DNA of 62,834 nucleotides from a virus, in the IMG/VR virus record IMGVR_UViG_3300047319_000794, positions 1 to 62,834 of that record, one strand, 5' to 3'. Shown piece after piece: positions 1 to 8,169 of the stretch. Position 1 is the stretch's first letter. Each line of letters starts with the position of its first letter. Position numbers and translations under genes: made by a program. Below the pieces are notes generated by a model. It was not told where the DNA came from. It worked only from the letters and a program-made list of their open reading frames with translations, and made no database searches.

Positions 1-136
1 CACGGATTTGTCTGGGCCGATCGCGACAACAGTGGGACGCGTCTGAACAGTCCGTGAGGCGTTCATCATCCAACTATTACGCCACCGATCAAATGAAACC
101 GATCCCATCGCGATCTCGTCGGTGAACCCCGTAGTG
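1..136. repeat. Left copy of terminal overlap (circular closure)
   Basis: These 136 bases recur at 62699-62834. Positions 11-136 match exactly (126 bases); positions 4 and 10 are G here and A at the other end. Both differences fall in third codon positions of the adaptor gene and are silent (Asp GAC/GAT, Ser TCC/TCT on the minus strand). The gene reads through without a break when the copies are merged, so this looks like an assembly overlap of a circular map with population variation, not a genuine terminal repeat. Confidence 0.85.
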
Positions 137-498
137 GTTGTGTAATTCCGGAATGACCATTCATCCCACTCCGCGAATGTCTCCGGATCAATGCCGACCG
201 TGCCCGCGCCGATGCCAAGGGGGCATGTGGCCTGACCGGCAAGGGGCACGAACTGCGCGCCAGCGGTGGGAGAGCCGAGAGGCGCGCTTGTGCTCAGTCG
301 GAGGATGTTGCTCGCCCGCATCCAGTCCCACTGCTGGCAGTCCATCTGCACGTCGGTCCAGGCGTCATTGATCCACCCGACAACCCGCCCCCAACTGCCC
401 GTCGCGCCCACGGTCGAGGGCAACGCCGTGACGACTGATTGCCGCTCACAGATGCCGCATTCGACCCCCGCGCGCTGTGCGAGTTGGAGGAAGTTCAC
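1..498 (-). CDS. Head-tail adaptor (neck) protein, N-terminal part; continues at the right end of the window
   Basis: The GTG start at 498 overlaps the stop of the upstream gene (GTGA). The frame runs off the left edge and continues in the other copy at 62834-62432, giving a protein of about 254 residues across the circle junction. The N-terminal half contains NDAWTDVQMDCQQWDWMR and then the stretch around GIDPETFAEWDEWSFRNY. This is the pattern of the conserved protein that follows the capsid genes in podovirus-like phages and is thought to join portal and tail. The function is inferred from that resemblance and from its place just after the capsid block; no enzymatic motif is visible. Confidence 0.7.
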   Translation of the reverse strand, partial: MNFLQLAQRAGVECGICERQSVVTALPSTVGATGSWGRVVGWINDAWTDVQMDCQQWDWMRASNILRLSTSAPLGSPTAGAQFVPLAGQATCPLGIGAGTVGIDPETFAEWDEWSFRNYTTTTGFTDEIAMGSVSFDRWRNSWMMNASRTVQTRPTVVAIGPDKSV

Positions 499-1040
499 GC
501 CGCGCGCCGCGTCAATTCCATCATCCACGCCCGACCACGCGGATTTTCGTCCAGCAAGATCGTCACCGACATCGCGGCCGAGGTCTGACGCCGCATGACG
601 TTCATTTGCGAAAAATCGGCCTCCGCGTGATCCTGAACGTGCGTGATACGGGTTCGTTTTGATCCCAGCATGAGCGCCAGATACTTGCGCTTGATGACCA
701 GTTGCGTGTTCACCGGTAGATGAGTGAACACGACCCACTGACCCTTGATCAACACCTCGACCCCCGTCCCGTTGACCTGGATCGGGCCAACGGTGCGCGG
801 CGCATTCTCCTCCTGGCCCTCCTCGATCCAGATCGTGACCGGTTCCTCGGCAAACTTGAGCCGTTCCAGGTAGTCGTTGTCCTCAATCGTCTCGACCGCG
901 ATAACGTCCGGCTTGCGACCGATTGCCCCAATGGGGGGCAGTTGATCAATCGGCTCGTTCGCGCTGTTCAGTTCTCGGCCTTGTGGCATGAATACGCTCC
1001 GCATGGGTAGGTTAGGTGGCTTGTGTCGGCGGCGGGTCAT
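495..1040 (-). CDS. Conserved phage virion-block protein of unknown function
   Basis: A 181-residue protein between the capsid block and the head-tail adaptor. It contains the stretch EPVTIWIEEGQEENAPRTVG and further on VNGTGVEVLIKGQWV and VNTQLVIKRKYLALM, which I recall from uncharacterised proteins in the same place in podovirus-like genomes. The C-terminus has the motif ENPRGRAWMMEL. It has no signal peptide or membrane segment. The ATG at 1040 overlaps the stop of a possible 44-residue ORF (ATGA); a later start at 1004 is possible. Its position suggests a head-completion or minor structural role, but this is not shown by the sequence. Confidence 0.7.
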   Translation of the reverse strand: MTRRRHKPPNLPMRSVFMPQGRELNSANEPIDQLPPIGAIGRKPDVIAVETIEDNDYLERLKFAEEPVTIWIEEGQEENAPRTVGPIQVNGTGVEVLIKGQWVVFTHLPVNTQLVIKRKYLALMLGSKRTRITHVQDHAEADFSQMNVMRRQTSAAMSVTILLDENPRGRAWMMELTRRAA

Positions 1041-1171
1041 TGGTAGAGAAGGGTGTCGCGGTAATGAGGCCGCGCACAGGAAAACAGACCACGGTGTGGC
1101 TTCCTGTCTCGGTTAGGCGTTACGCGCGGCCATAAGCCTAACTCGCGACGCTTTACTCTGCACTTTTTCAT
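1037..1171 (-). CDS. Possible small basic protein, 44 aa
   Basis: An ATG at 1171 opens a 44-codon frame (MKKCRVKRREL at the start) ending in a stop that overlaps the next gene's ATG as ATGA, the coupling used throughout this genome. The product is rich in Arg and Lys and has no recognisable domain. No good ribosome site precedes it. Its start lies in one copy of a 25-base direct repeat whose other copy covers the next gene's start. It may be a real small gene or a leader region only. Confidence 0.35.
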   Translation of the reverse strand: MKKCRVKRRELGLWPRVTPNRDRKPHRGLFSCARPHYRDTLLYQ

Positions 1172-1192
1172 TGGTAAGTAGGGGTGTCGCGG
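1037..1192. repeat. 25-base direct repeat at two start-codon regions, plus an inverted repeat
   Basis: Positions 1037-1061 and 1168-1192 match at 21 of 25 bases. On the minus strand both read CCGCGACACCC, five variable bases, then TACCAATGA, so each carries a start codon. Between them GTTAGGC (1112-1118) faces GCCTAAC (1136-1142), extended by TTA/TAA with one bulged G. No T-run follows, so it is not an intrinsic terminator. The stretch 1172-1280 holds no other gene that I can support. Confidence 0.6.
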
Positions 1193-1280
1193 GTTCGCGT
1201 CTATCTGGTCCAGGACGCGGCTTTCAGTGGACCTTCGGAACGGCCAACCGAGTGCAAAAGCCGCCCCGCGACACTCTTCA

Positions 1281-1778
1281 TCAAGCGATCTGCGGCCGCG
1301 CAGGCAACGTCGAGCAGTTCTGGAACGTCGTGGCGCTAACCCCGCTCGCCGTCCATGACCCCGTTCCCGGCGTCCAGGCGGCTGCTGACGGCGCTGTCCG
1401 CACGATGGTATACGCCATGGGGCAGAAGTCGTCAGGCAACGAGGGGAACTGCGGAGCGTTCAAGAAACCGCCAACCGTGGTCGTGACGCCAACCAGCGTC
1501 GCGATGATTGGCCCCTGGCACATTTTGATCGCACCAGCCTTGTTCGTGCCGAACACAATAGCGCAACACTGAGTCGGCTGTAACGCATTGAACGCCGCAC
1601 CAGTATTCGCGTCCGTCGTCGGTGTCGCGGTAGCAGTCTGCGCGACGAGCGGCGTGATCCACTCGCCGTTGATGATGCCCGCCGTGGTGACGGTAGTCGT
1701 GTAAGTCGAGGTCGTTCCGGCGACGAAAGCCGCGTTCGCGAAGCTCCGGGTATCCGGAGAGGGGACAGGAAGTACCAT
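1281..1778 (-). CDS. Putative capsid-associated or decoration protein
   Basis: A 165-residue protein with a clear ribosome site (AAGGAAC eight bases before the ATG). It is rich in Thr, Ala, Gly and Val, with predicted beta character (VAGTTSTYTTTVTTAGI near residue 19), and has two adjacent Cys (QPTQCCAIVFG). It sits two genes downstream of the major capsid gene, where head decoration or minor head proteins often lie. No family is recognised with confidence, so the decoration role is inferred only from position and composition. Confidence 0.65.
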   Translation of the reverse strand: MVLPVPSPDTRSFANAAFVAGTTSTYTTTVTTAGIINGEWITPLVAQTATATPTTDANTGAAFNALQPTQCCAIVFGTNKAGAIKMCQGPIIATLVGVTTTVGGFLNAPQFPSLPDDFCPMAYTIVRTAPSAAAWTPGTGSWTASGVSATTFQNCSTLPARPQIA

Positions 1779-1790
1779 ATTGATTGTTCC

Positions 1791-2288
1791 TTAGACGAGA
1801 ACAGAGGGATCGAAGGGGCCGCCGCCGTTGAAGTAAACGACGCCGGCCGTATCGAGATGTGTCGTATTGCCGGTGAAAGTGCTGGCGTAATTGATGAGAA
1901 AGCCTCCCACCAGCACCTTGTTGAGCGGGAATGGCGGCCAGACCACGGTCGCCCAAGAGGTGCCTTGGGTGCCCATGGCTACCGTCACGACGGCAGCGGA
2001 ATCAGCGAAGAAGCAAAACACGTTGAACCGCGTGGCCGTGACATTCAGACCCGTCAACACCGGCATGGTAGTGCCGGCGGCAATAGTGATCGTCACTCCC
2101 TTTGCCATTGCGTAGAAGTCCGCCGCTCCGATTTTCGCTGTCACCGAACCGGCGTCGATCACAAGGCCGGCCGTATTGATGACCTGCGTCGAATACCGGT
2201 CGCCAATGGGCACCACGACGGAGCGAATGGCATTACGCCACCGCCCCTCCGTGATTGCCTCCAGAAAGTGCGTGATTGTGTCGATCAT
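1791..2288 (-). CDS. Putative minor head or decoration protein
   Basis: A 165-residue protein. The ATG at 2288 (MIDTITHFLEAITEG) is chosen over an upstream start because AAGGAGA lies just before it, immediately after the capsid gene's stop. The C-terminal two thirds is beta-rich with small residues (GVTITIAAGTTMPVLTGLNV) and looks like a compact surface domain. Direct adjacency to the capsid gene and the strong ribosome site suggest abundant synthesis, in keeping with a decoration protein. No named family is identified. Confidence 0.65.
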   Translation of the reverse strand: MIDTITHFLEAITEGRWRNAIRSVVVPIGDRYSTQVINTAGLVIDAGSVTAKIGAADFYAMAKGVTITIAAGTTMPVLTGLNVTATRFNVFCFFADSAAVVTVAMGTQGTSWATVVWPPFPLNKVLVGGFLINYASTFTGNTTHLDTAGVVYFNGGGPFDPSVLV

Positions 2289-2299
2289 GGAAGGTCTCC

Positions 2300-3370
2300 T
2301 TACAGAGCCTTCCGGCCGACATTCGCAATCGCCATCCACCCCTGGTTTTCCAGCAACACCGCCTTGTACCACTTGGCGCCACTGTAGCCGCGTTGACCAT
2401 GCGGATCAGACTTGGACTTTTCGCTCGGAAGAATGAACGTCGTGTCCAGTGCGCCGATTCCACGAATCGCGATCTGCGACCATGCGTCCTGCCCAAAAAC
2501 GATGACCGGATACACGTCAACAGCGGTCGTCGAGGTCGTGCAGTAGAGGCCCGTCGAACCCTGGGCCGCGCCGGCATTCTGGAGCGACGGCAGATCCGGC
2601 GTGGTGATGAACCGGAACCGCTCGACCGCGCCGATCTCGTTCATCATCGGCGTGCCGGACGCATATCGCTCCGCCGGAGTGAAGTTCGGCATATCGCGAA
2701 TGTCCGGCTCCAGGTCCGTGTGGCAAACCACGGTGAAACCAGGCGGCACGGCTTCCGTCGCGAAGTTTTGTGACGGCTTCAGAACGGTGTTCATCATGTC
2801 CGCGTGATTGGCCATCAGACCTTGCGCGATTTTCCGCACGAGATTGAGGGTCAACGCGCCGTTGACCGTGGCGATCGTCGTGCCGGTCCCACCAAAATAC
2901 TGATTGGTGCAAGCACGCAACGCGCCATAAATGATCATTTCGTTGACGAGATTAACGCGTTCCCCGATCTGCTTTGACATAGCCTCGGGGACGTCATCCT
3001 CATACATGTCATACGTCTGATCTGTAAATCCATACAGACAAGAATACTGCTGAATGACGACAGAATAGTCTTGTGCCGTGATGCTGTCGGGCGGCGGCGT
3101 CACGCCTTCTTGTGTCTGATGCGCCTGCACCATGACGTTGCCGCGGTCGCCGTTGGCGTCAGCGAAGAATCGGTTGATCGTGTTCGCGTCGGTGCTCGTG
3201 GCGCCATACGGAAGCCAGCGGCGTGCGACATAGGTCTTGCTGTTGTTCTGCGGCATCCGCACCTGACGCCCCATTTTACTGAGGACTTCGCGCGGCGTGG
3301 CATGACGGAGAATAGCCCCCTTGAACTTGTCAATTCGGGCTTGCTGAGAGGAATAGGTTTGCATGGGCAT
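2300..3370 (-). CDS. Major capsid protein (N4-gp56 family)
   Basis: A 356-residue protein that matches the N4-gp56-type capsid family in length and pattern. The N-terminus has FKGAILRHATPREVLSKMG, and the middle has QYSCLYGFTDQTYDMYEDD followed by QIGERVNLVNEMIIYGALR. The C-terminus has VIVFGQDAWSQIAIRG and GQRGYSGAKWYKAVLLENQ, typical of the HK97-like P-domain end of this family. It forms the icosahedral shell. It lies directly downstream of the acidic scaffold gene and upstream of two likely decoration genes. Start could be Met1 or Met3; neither has a strong ribosome site. Confidence 0.93.
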   Translation of the reverse strand: MPMQTYSSQQARIDKFKGAILRHATPREVLSKMGRQVRMPQNNSKTYVARRWLPYGATSTDANTINRFFADANGDRGNVMVQAHQTQEGVTPPPDSITAQDYSVVIQQYSCLYGFTDQTYDMYEDDVPEAMSKQIGERVNLVNEMIIYGALRACTNQYFGGTGTTIATVNGALTLNLVRKIAQGLMANHADMMNTVLKPSQNFATEAVPPGFTVVCHTDLEPDIRDMPNFTPAERYASGTPMMNEIGAVERFRFITTPDLPSLQNAGAAQGSTGLYCTTSTTAVDVYPVIVFGQDAWSQIAIRGIGALDTTFILPSEKSKSDPHGQRGYSGAKWYKAVLLENQGWMAIANVGRKAL

Positions 3371-3383
3371 CGGAGTTTAACTT

Positions 3384-4169
3384 TCAGGATGGCCCGCGAA
3401 ATCCGGCCGCGAAGGCGTCCTCGCGCGGGTTGGTTGATGGAGCGGCGGCACTGTCGCCACGGGGTTGCACCGCGTCTCGCAGCCGCTCGGCCCGGTCATC
3501 GGTGACGGGTCGCGGAGTCGATCTCGCTGGCGCTTTTGTTTCGCGTTGGAACCGGCGAATCGCGCGTGCGATGTCAGCCGGGGAATCTGTTTCGAGAAGC
3601 CGCGCCTTGTAGTTCTCGTCTTTTCCGGCGAGCCACTGGCGGAACGGCGTTTCGACGGGCGCATGACCTGGCGTTGGCGGGGAGCCAACGATCTTTTGCC
3701 AGTCTGGGTAGTCCTCCAGGAGATAGGTCATCTCCCGCTTGTTGGTCGCTTCCGCGACCTTCTTCTGGAACGTGTCGTCATCGATCGTTTGAGGCTTTGG
3801 CTGACCGGCCATCACAGCCTCGATGGCTTCACCGAGTTCCGGAAACTGGCCCTTTAGCCTGCCGAGGGCTTCTGACGCGGTCCTGGTCTGTGTGCCATCG
3901 GCCTGCGCCCGAAGTTCGTTGACAAGCTGTTGGACTTTGCCGGCGGTCCCGAACGCCTTGGAAGAGGTCTTGGCGGCGTCTTCAATTGCCTTCCTGATCT
4001 CGGCCAGTTCGGCTTTCGTGACATATTCCGGTCTTGCTTCTGTCGTATCCCCCGTCGATGGCGCGGGATCAGACTTATTTTCAACCGGTGCGGCAGTTTC
4101 CTTACCCTCGAAGCCAGCGCCGAACGCGGCATCGGCCTGCGAGGTATCACTCGTTGTCGTTTCGCTCAT
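3384..4169 (-). CDS. Putative scaffolding protein
   Basis: A 261-residue acidic, Ala/Glu-rich protein with helical segments at about 53-145, immediately upstream of the capsid gene, where scaffolds normally lie. Residues 13-22 (DAAFGAGFEG) and 250-259 (EDAFAAGFRG) carry the same short motif at both ends. Residues 154-212 (YPDWQKIVG, ETPFRQWL, ADIARAIRRFQRETK) recur in the 103-residue protein at 4433-4744, so the two genes share a domain. It is expected to guide procapsid assembly and then leave. Function is inferred from position, composition and this repeat structure. Confidence 0.75.
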   Translation of the reverse strand: MSETTTSDTSQADAAFGAGFEGKETAAPVENKSDPAPSTGDTTEARPEYVTKAELAEIRKAIEDAAKTSSKAFGTAGKVQQLVNELRAQADGTQTRTASEALGRLKGQFPELGEAIEAVMAGQPKPQTIDDDTFQKKVAEATNKREMTYLLEDYPDWQKIVGSPPTPGHAPVETPFRQWLAGKDENYKARLLETDSPADIARAIRRFQRETKAPARSTPRPVTDDRAERLRDAVQPRGDSAAAPSTNPREDAFAAGFRGPS

Positions 4170-4210
4170 TGGTTACTCCATCAGGCGGGTATGGCCTCGC
4201 GGTCGCCCCG

Positions 4211-4432
4211 TTATTCCCCGGTCATGTGGCCGGGTGTCCCGAGTTTGATGAGTTCGCTCAGGATTTTGATTTCACCGCGTATCGATGCGGTATTAGCTTC
4301 TGGCATGGGGTGATCGTTGCGACCGCGCGCACGTGCCAGTTTGTCGGTGAGATGGGCCTCAAGCCGGCGCCAGAGGGAGGACTGGCGGTCTTCGGCGGTG
4401 AGAGTGAAGGGTGGTGGGACGCTGGGGGGCAA
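4211..4432 (-). CDS. Small conserved phage protein, TTG start
   Basis: A 73-residue protein containing LWRRLEAHLTDKLARARG and then TASIRGEIKILSELIKLG, a helical pattern seen in small proteins near phage head genes. The first codon after the in-frame stop is TTG at 4432, immediately after the TAA of the preceding gene. The only later ATG would leave 31 residues and cut the conserved helix, so TTG is preferred. It lies between the 103-residue protein and the scaffold. The function is unknown. Confidence 0.6.
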   Translation of the reverse strand: MPPSVPPPFTLTAEDRQSSLWRRLEAHLTDKLARARGRNDHPMPEANTASIRGEIKILSELIKLGTPGHMTGE

Positions 4433-4744
4433 TTAGGTTTTACTGCCCGTTTCACGTTCGAACATCTTGATTGATAAGGCGAGATCAGCGGCGGACTGTG
4501 ACCGGCTCATTGTGCGCTGGTATGCTTCGGATTTCGTTTCCAGCCACTCCCGATATGGAGTGTCGCGTGGGCCACTGAACTTGTCCTTTGGCGCACCCAC
4601 GATCTCCTGCCAATCAGGATACGATTGATCCAAATCGCATTGCTCAATCCATTTGATGAAGTCTGGGAACAAAGAAAGATGCGAAACCAAACGGCTAAGA
4701 CGCTCGACTTCCTGTTCAAGAGCCCTTATCCGTTCGTCGTTCAC
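4433..4744 (-). CDS. Scaffold-related small protein, 103 aa
   Basis: The GTG at 4744 overlaps the stop of the upstream 58-codon gene (GTGA) and follows a strong purine tract (GGAGGCGGGAG). The first 30 residues look like a short coiled coil (RIRALEQEVERLSRLV). Residues 42-99 (YPDWQEIVG, DTPYREWL, ADLALSIKMFERET) align in the same order and nearly the same spacing with residues 154-212 of the scaffold. It is therefore a partial paralogue of the scaffold's C-terminal domain joined to a different N-terminus, perhaps a second assembly factor. Role unknown. Confidence 0.7.
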   Translation of the reverse strand: MNDERIRALEQEVERLSRLVSHLSLFPDFIKWIEQCDLDQSYPDWQEIVGAPKDKFSGPRDTPYREWLETKSEAYQRTMSRSQSAADLALSIKMFERETGSKT

Positions 4745-4917
4745 CTCCCGCCTCCGGAGTCCGTAATAGGCCACCATTCCGCCAGTTCCCACCCATGTTC
4801 GAAGAGTGTCACTGTGCCGAGGGCAAAGTCTGGCTTTTCGTTGAAAGTAGCCCAAGGAACGCTTAGCCAAAGCAAGTTCAACTTACGCATTTCCTCGAGG
4901 GTTTCATCTTCAGTCAT
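4741..4917 (-). CDS. Small acidic protein, 58 aa
   Basis: The ATG at 4917 overlaps the stop of the upstream gene (ATGA) and its own stop overlaps the next gene's GTG (GTGA). This double coupling is the main evidence that it is real. The product has three Trp-rich stretches (LLWLSVPWATF, FEHGWELAEWWP) and reads like a short folded domain. No family is recognised. Its position between the portal block and the scaffold block suggests a minor structural or assembly role at most. Confidence 0.6.
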   Translation of the reverse strand: MTEDETLEEMRKLNLLWLSVPWATFNEKPDFALGTVTLFEHGWELAEWWPITDSGGGR

Positions 4918-5546
4918 CGGCCCAGCATCCGCCGGTCCCCACCCTCAACCCGCGTGAAGTCATGCACCGGCTTCGGGGTATCGGGAACGGGCGCGGGGCG
5001 TTGGGCTAGGAGGTCGTCCAGTTCGCGGATGCGGGCTTCGAGGGCTAAGCGTTGATCGTCCATCATTTCGAATACGTCAGTGTTTGCCTCAATCAAAGCA
5101 AGCGCCGCATCCCGCTCATCCGTCCGCGCCTTCAATTCGTCGTGGAGGGTGGTGTTCAACGCGCGGATTGCTTCTATCGTATCGCGCATTAGAATTGTCG
5201 CATCACTGATAAACTCTACGGGCCGGTGCGCGTCCATGGCGCGGTAGAGACGTTCCGCATCATAACGGTCGGTCACCATTGGGTCGTCACTCATAGCCGC
5301 GAGTCCAGCCGCGATCATCTCCGGCGTGATGGGCGTCTCGACCCACCCCTGCCATGTTGGGGGTGGCCACACGCCCTCAGCCATCACCGTCACCGGAGGG
5401 AACAGCGCCAAAAGTTCCTTTGCTGGGGGAGGAATCTGGTCATCGTCTTCACAATCCAGTTCTTCCCTTGGCATCTCCGCGACACGAATAACCGCAGCCT
5501 TGAACTGGTCCACCCGCTTATTGCTGATCTTGTATTCCTCACTCAT
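4914..5546 (-). CDS. Uncharacterised protein with C-terminal coiled coil
   Basis: The ATG at 5546 (MSEEYKISNKRVDQF) is preferred because AAAGG precedes it and it overlaps the previous stop by eight bases. The 210-residue product has an N-terminal DNA-regulator-like helix, a middle segment with PPPTWQGWVETPITPEMIAAG, and a charged coiled-coil region near residues 130-185 (TDERDAALALIE, ALEARIRELDDLLAQ). Segments like ITPEMIAAG occur in many small phage proteins of unknown role. The mix suggests an adaptor protein. No function can be assigned. Confidence 0.6.
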   Translation of the reverse strand: MSEEYKISNKRVDQFKAAVIRVAEMPREELDCEDDDQIPPPAKELLALFPPVTVMAEGVWPPPTWQGWVETPITPEMIAAGLAAMSDDPMVTDRYDAERLYRAMDAHRPVEFISDATILMRDTIEAIRALNTTLHDELKARTDERDAALALIEANTDVFEMMDDQRLALEARIRELDDLLAQRPAPVPDTPKPVHDFTRVEGGDRRMLGR

Positions 5547-5730
5547 ATCCAGCCTTTCCATCCCGTTTCCGCGCGTCCTCAATTATGGCAATAGCAACCG
5601 GATCGCCTATTGCCAACGGCGAATCAGGGTGAACGGGGAACGCGATCATCCCGTTCTCGTCGGGCTGTCTCGCGGCGGCCTTTAGCTTCGCGGTGATATC
5701 CCGGACCATCTTGCATGTGAGCTCAGCCAT
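5539..5730 (-). CDS. Small protein downstream of portal, 63 aa
   Basis: The ATG at 5730 follows GTAGGAG, part of which is the portal stop, so translation is probably coupled to the portal gene. The product (MAELTCKMVRDITAKLKAA at the start, then PVHPDSPLAIGDPVAIAII) has no membrane segment or cysteine pattern. It overlaps the next gene by eight bases. No family is recognised. Confidence 0.55.
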   Translation of the reverse strand: MAELTCKMVRDITAKLKAAARQPDENGMIAFPVHPDSPLAIGDPVAIAIIEDARKRDGKAGYE

Positions 5731-5739
5731 GTCCCGCTC

Positions 5740-8169
5740 CTACGCTCCCGCCTGACTGGCCTGCTGCCCATTTCGCGCCCGCCCAGGCACCTGAACCTCT
5801 GGCTTCGGCTGGGGGTTGAAGTGTTTGTGCAGGTCAACCCGCTTGTCCACCGTGTGCTTGTGAACGTCAACAGCCTGGTTGGCGGCGTTCAGCCGCTGCT
5901 CGACCTGCAACTTCATGGTCGTTTCAGCGAGTTGCGCCTTCAGTTGGTTAATGGTGTTCTCCGCTTCGGCCTGAATCTCATGCAGCCGCACCGTCGCGTC
6001 AACCACCGTCGCGTGCTGATCGCTCTGAATGCGGCCCTGCTCGAGCACATTCGCCGCCTGCTTGATGCGCTCGGACGACGCCACACTCTGCTGGTCGGCG
6101 GTGGCGCCCAGTTCCGCGACCTTGAGCGCGGTGTCCGCATTGATCTTCGCCGCTGTGACCTGTGGCGCTTCAGGCGGGGGCGCCGCCTGCATTTTTGCCA
6201 GCTTCTCAGGCGTGTACTTGAAGTCCTTCGGGTTCAGGTGCTTGGACTTCGCCCACTGCTCGGCCCACAAAGCGGGGTCGAATTCGTAGATTGGATTGGC
6301 GACCAGTTGGCCCATTTGCCCGATCGTCTGGTCTTGAATGGCGCGCTCGACCAGCGCCACGCTGCCATGCGCGTTGATCTGCCACTCGCCTTTTTCCTCG
6401 TTCGGCACGTCCTGATCAAGCAACAACCACTCGTAGTAACGATGGATCAGAGGCTCAGTCACGCAATCATCGTACGAATACCCAATCGAGCGTAGCAACT
6501 GGTTCGCATTGTTGTTCTGCAACTGCGCCGCGCCGAACGTGTCCGGGGTCGTGGCGCCCGACTGCCCCTGTGAAATCAGCGGAATCGATGTCGTTTCCTC
6601 GGCCATGCGCTCACCGAGTTGGATGATGCGCTCCAGTTCCTCGGTCGTGCTGGGAAATTCAACGCTGCTGATCAGTTGTCGGACATCGCCCTCGGGTGCG
6701 TCCTCAGTGGTGAGCCATATCCGCCAGGGGTAGAGCGTCCAGTCCCGGCTACCATCGGCCGGCCGCAACCCGCGTTGGTCGATAATGATCTGCGGCCCCG
6801 CGCTCATCCCGGCATTGTTGAGCAGCGCGCGAGCGGCCCCGTTCACCACGCGCTGGGCGGCCCGCATCTGCTCGGCAACGCCTCTACCCGCCCAACTGCC
6901 GGAACGGCGCTGCCATGGCATGATGCTGTAGGGGAATTTTCCGCTGTCCAGCGGGTTGAGCACGGCCTTGACCACTCTGTCGTTGATCAGCGTCACAATC
7001 GCGTAGATGTTCTCGGTGTAGCCAGCAGCCGGTGGCTTTTTGTTCGCCGCCGCGTCGATTGCCTGCATCTCGTCCTTGGTTAGCACGCCGTAGAAAAACC
7101 AGACCTGATATTGATCCTTTGTCTTGTCTCGGCCTCGCTCCCACTCCGAACCGTTTTCCCGGACCTTGCCCGGACCTTCCTCAAGCACTGCGTCGATCTG
7201 CGCCTTGATGTAGCCGGGTTCCTTCTTTAACCCCTCGACCTTACGAGCCGAAAAGAAGTCGCACTCGAAGCAGTGGCTGCCGTCCTGAATGTCCTCGCCG
7301 CACGCCGCGTCCGGATAGAAATTCCATGGGTCCACCCATGTAACCGCCGGCTTGATCTCTTCCTTGAAGAAAACCTTGACCTTATTGTCGCCTCGCGTCA
7401 GAGCGGTGAACTTCCGCGACTTCGGAACCGGCCCCTTGATCACACCAACGCCAATCCGCGCCGCATCGAAAATGACCTTGCGCGCCTCGGCGGTGTATTT
7501 GCTCGCGACCAGCCAATCATAGATACGCGTCTCGGCCGCCTTGGCGTCGTTGCGGGCGATCTCGATGGCTTCGTTGGCGAAGTCCTTGACCTTGACCGGG
7601 ACGGGCGTTGGTGCGGCTCCAGGCCCCTGCCCTGGTTGCGTGCTGTCCGGTGACGCCGGGTCATCTGGCCCTGGTTTACGGGTCAGCGGGACGCCCATCT
7701 GGCTATGGATGACCTCGCGCTCATCCTCTTTCGCGTCGATCAACTCAGGAACCGGCATCTCGGAGAAGGAAAACGCCTTGTCATCTGCCGGCAACAGGAT
7801 TTCACCCAGTTTTGCCGCGCCAGCATCCACGTAACGCGCGGTCAGCAGTAGGAATATGGTCGATTGCTTGTCCGCGTTGTCATCCGCGCGATTGCTGGTG
7901 AGCGGACCCGACATCGTCATGGGTTTGGCCCACTTGGCATCTACCCATTCGTGCCGGTTCGCGTCGTCAATCCCGAGATAGGCTTCGTCCGCGTCGCGCC
8001 AAACGTCCTCGATGCCACTGGATTTGCGCGCCGCCACCGCTTCGTCGCGCTTCGCGGCGATCTCGATGCCGATGGTGTTGAGCGTCGCTTCGTCTGGCTC
8101 GAGGTGCGGTTGGATGAGTTGCTTTATCTCATCGGGCAGTCCGTCGAGGTCTTCGAGTGTGGCGCTCAC
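5740..8169 (-). CDS. Portal protein
   Basis: An 809-residue protein, the size of large podovirus portals. The N-terminal half includes the acidic region around VWRDADEAYLGIDDANRHEW and the sequence YVDAGAAKLGEILLPADD. The middle has YSIMPWQRRSGSWAGRGVA followed by AQRVVNGAARALLNNAGMS, which is typical of the phage portal core. The last 150 residues form an Ala/Gln-rich helical barrel (KINADTALKVAELGATADQQ). The GTG start at 8169 shares a base with the preceding stop. It forms the dodecameric DNA channel at the capsid vertex and docks the terminase. Its neighbours are terminase upstream and scaffold and capsid downstream. Confidence 0.88.
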   Translation of the reverse strand: MSATLEDLDGLPDEIKQLIQPHLEPDEATLNTIGIEIAAKRDEAVAARKSSGIEDVWRDADEAYLGIDDANRHEWVDAKWAKPMTMSGPLTSNRADDNADKQSTIFLLLTARYVDAGAAKLGEILLPADDKAFSFSEMPVPELIDAKEDEREVIHSQMGVPLTRKPGPDDPASPDSTQPGQGPGAAPTPVPVKVKDFANEAIEIARNDAKAAETRIYDWLVASKYTAEARKVIFDAARIGVGVIKGPVPKSRKFTALTRGDNKVKVFFKEEIKPAVTWVDPWNFYPDAACGEDIQDGSHCFECDFFSARKVEGLKKEPGYIKAQIDAVLEEGPGKVRENGSEWERGRDKTKDQYQVWFFYGVLTKDEMQAIDAAANKKPPAAGYTENIYAIVTLINDRVVKAVLNPLDSGKFPYSIMPWQRRSGSWAGRGVAEQMRAAQRVVNGAARALLNNAGMSAGPQIIIDQRGLRPADGSRDWTLYPWRIWLTTEDAPEGDVRQLISSVEFPSTTEELERIIQLGERMAEETTSIPLISQGQSGATTPDTFGAAQLQNNNANQLLRSIGYSYDDCVTEPLIHRYYEWLLLDQDVPNEEKGEWQINAHGSVALVERAIQDQTIGQMGQLVANPIYEFDPALWAEQWAKSKHLNPKDFKYTPEKLAKMQAAPPPEAPQVTAAKINADTALKVAELGATADQQSVASSERIKQAANVLEQGRIQSDQHATVVDATVRLHEIQAEAENTINQLKAQLAETTMKLQVEQRLNAANQAVDVHKHTVDKRVDLHKHFNPQPKPEVQVPGRARNGQQASQAGA

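Noticed and set aside
1-136. Direct terminal repeat of a linear virion genome
   Set aside because: The overlap is short, has two silent mismatches at its outer edge, and a gene reads straight through it; circular assembly overlap is simpler. Read depth would decide.
1112-1142. Inverted repeat as an intrinsic terminator
   Set aside because: No T-run on either strand, and transcription of the late block must continue through it.
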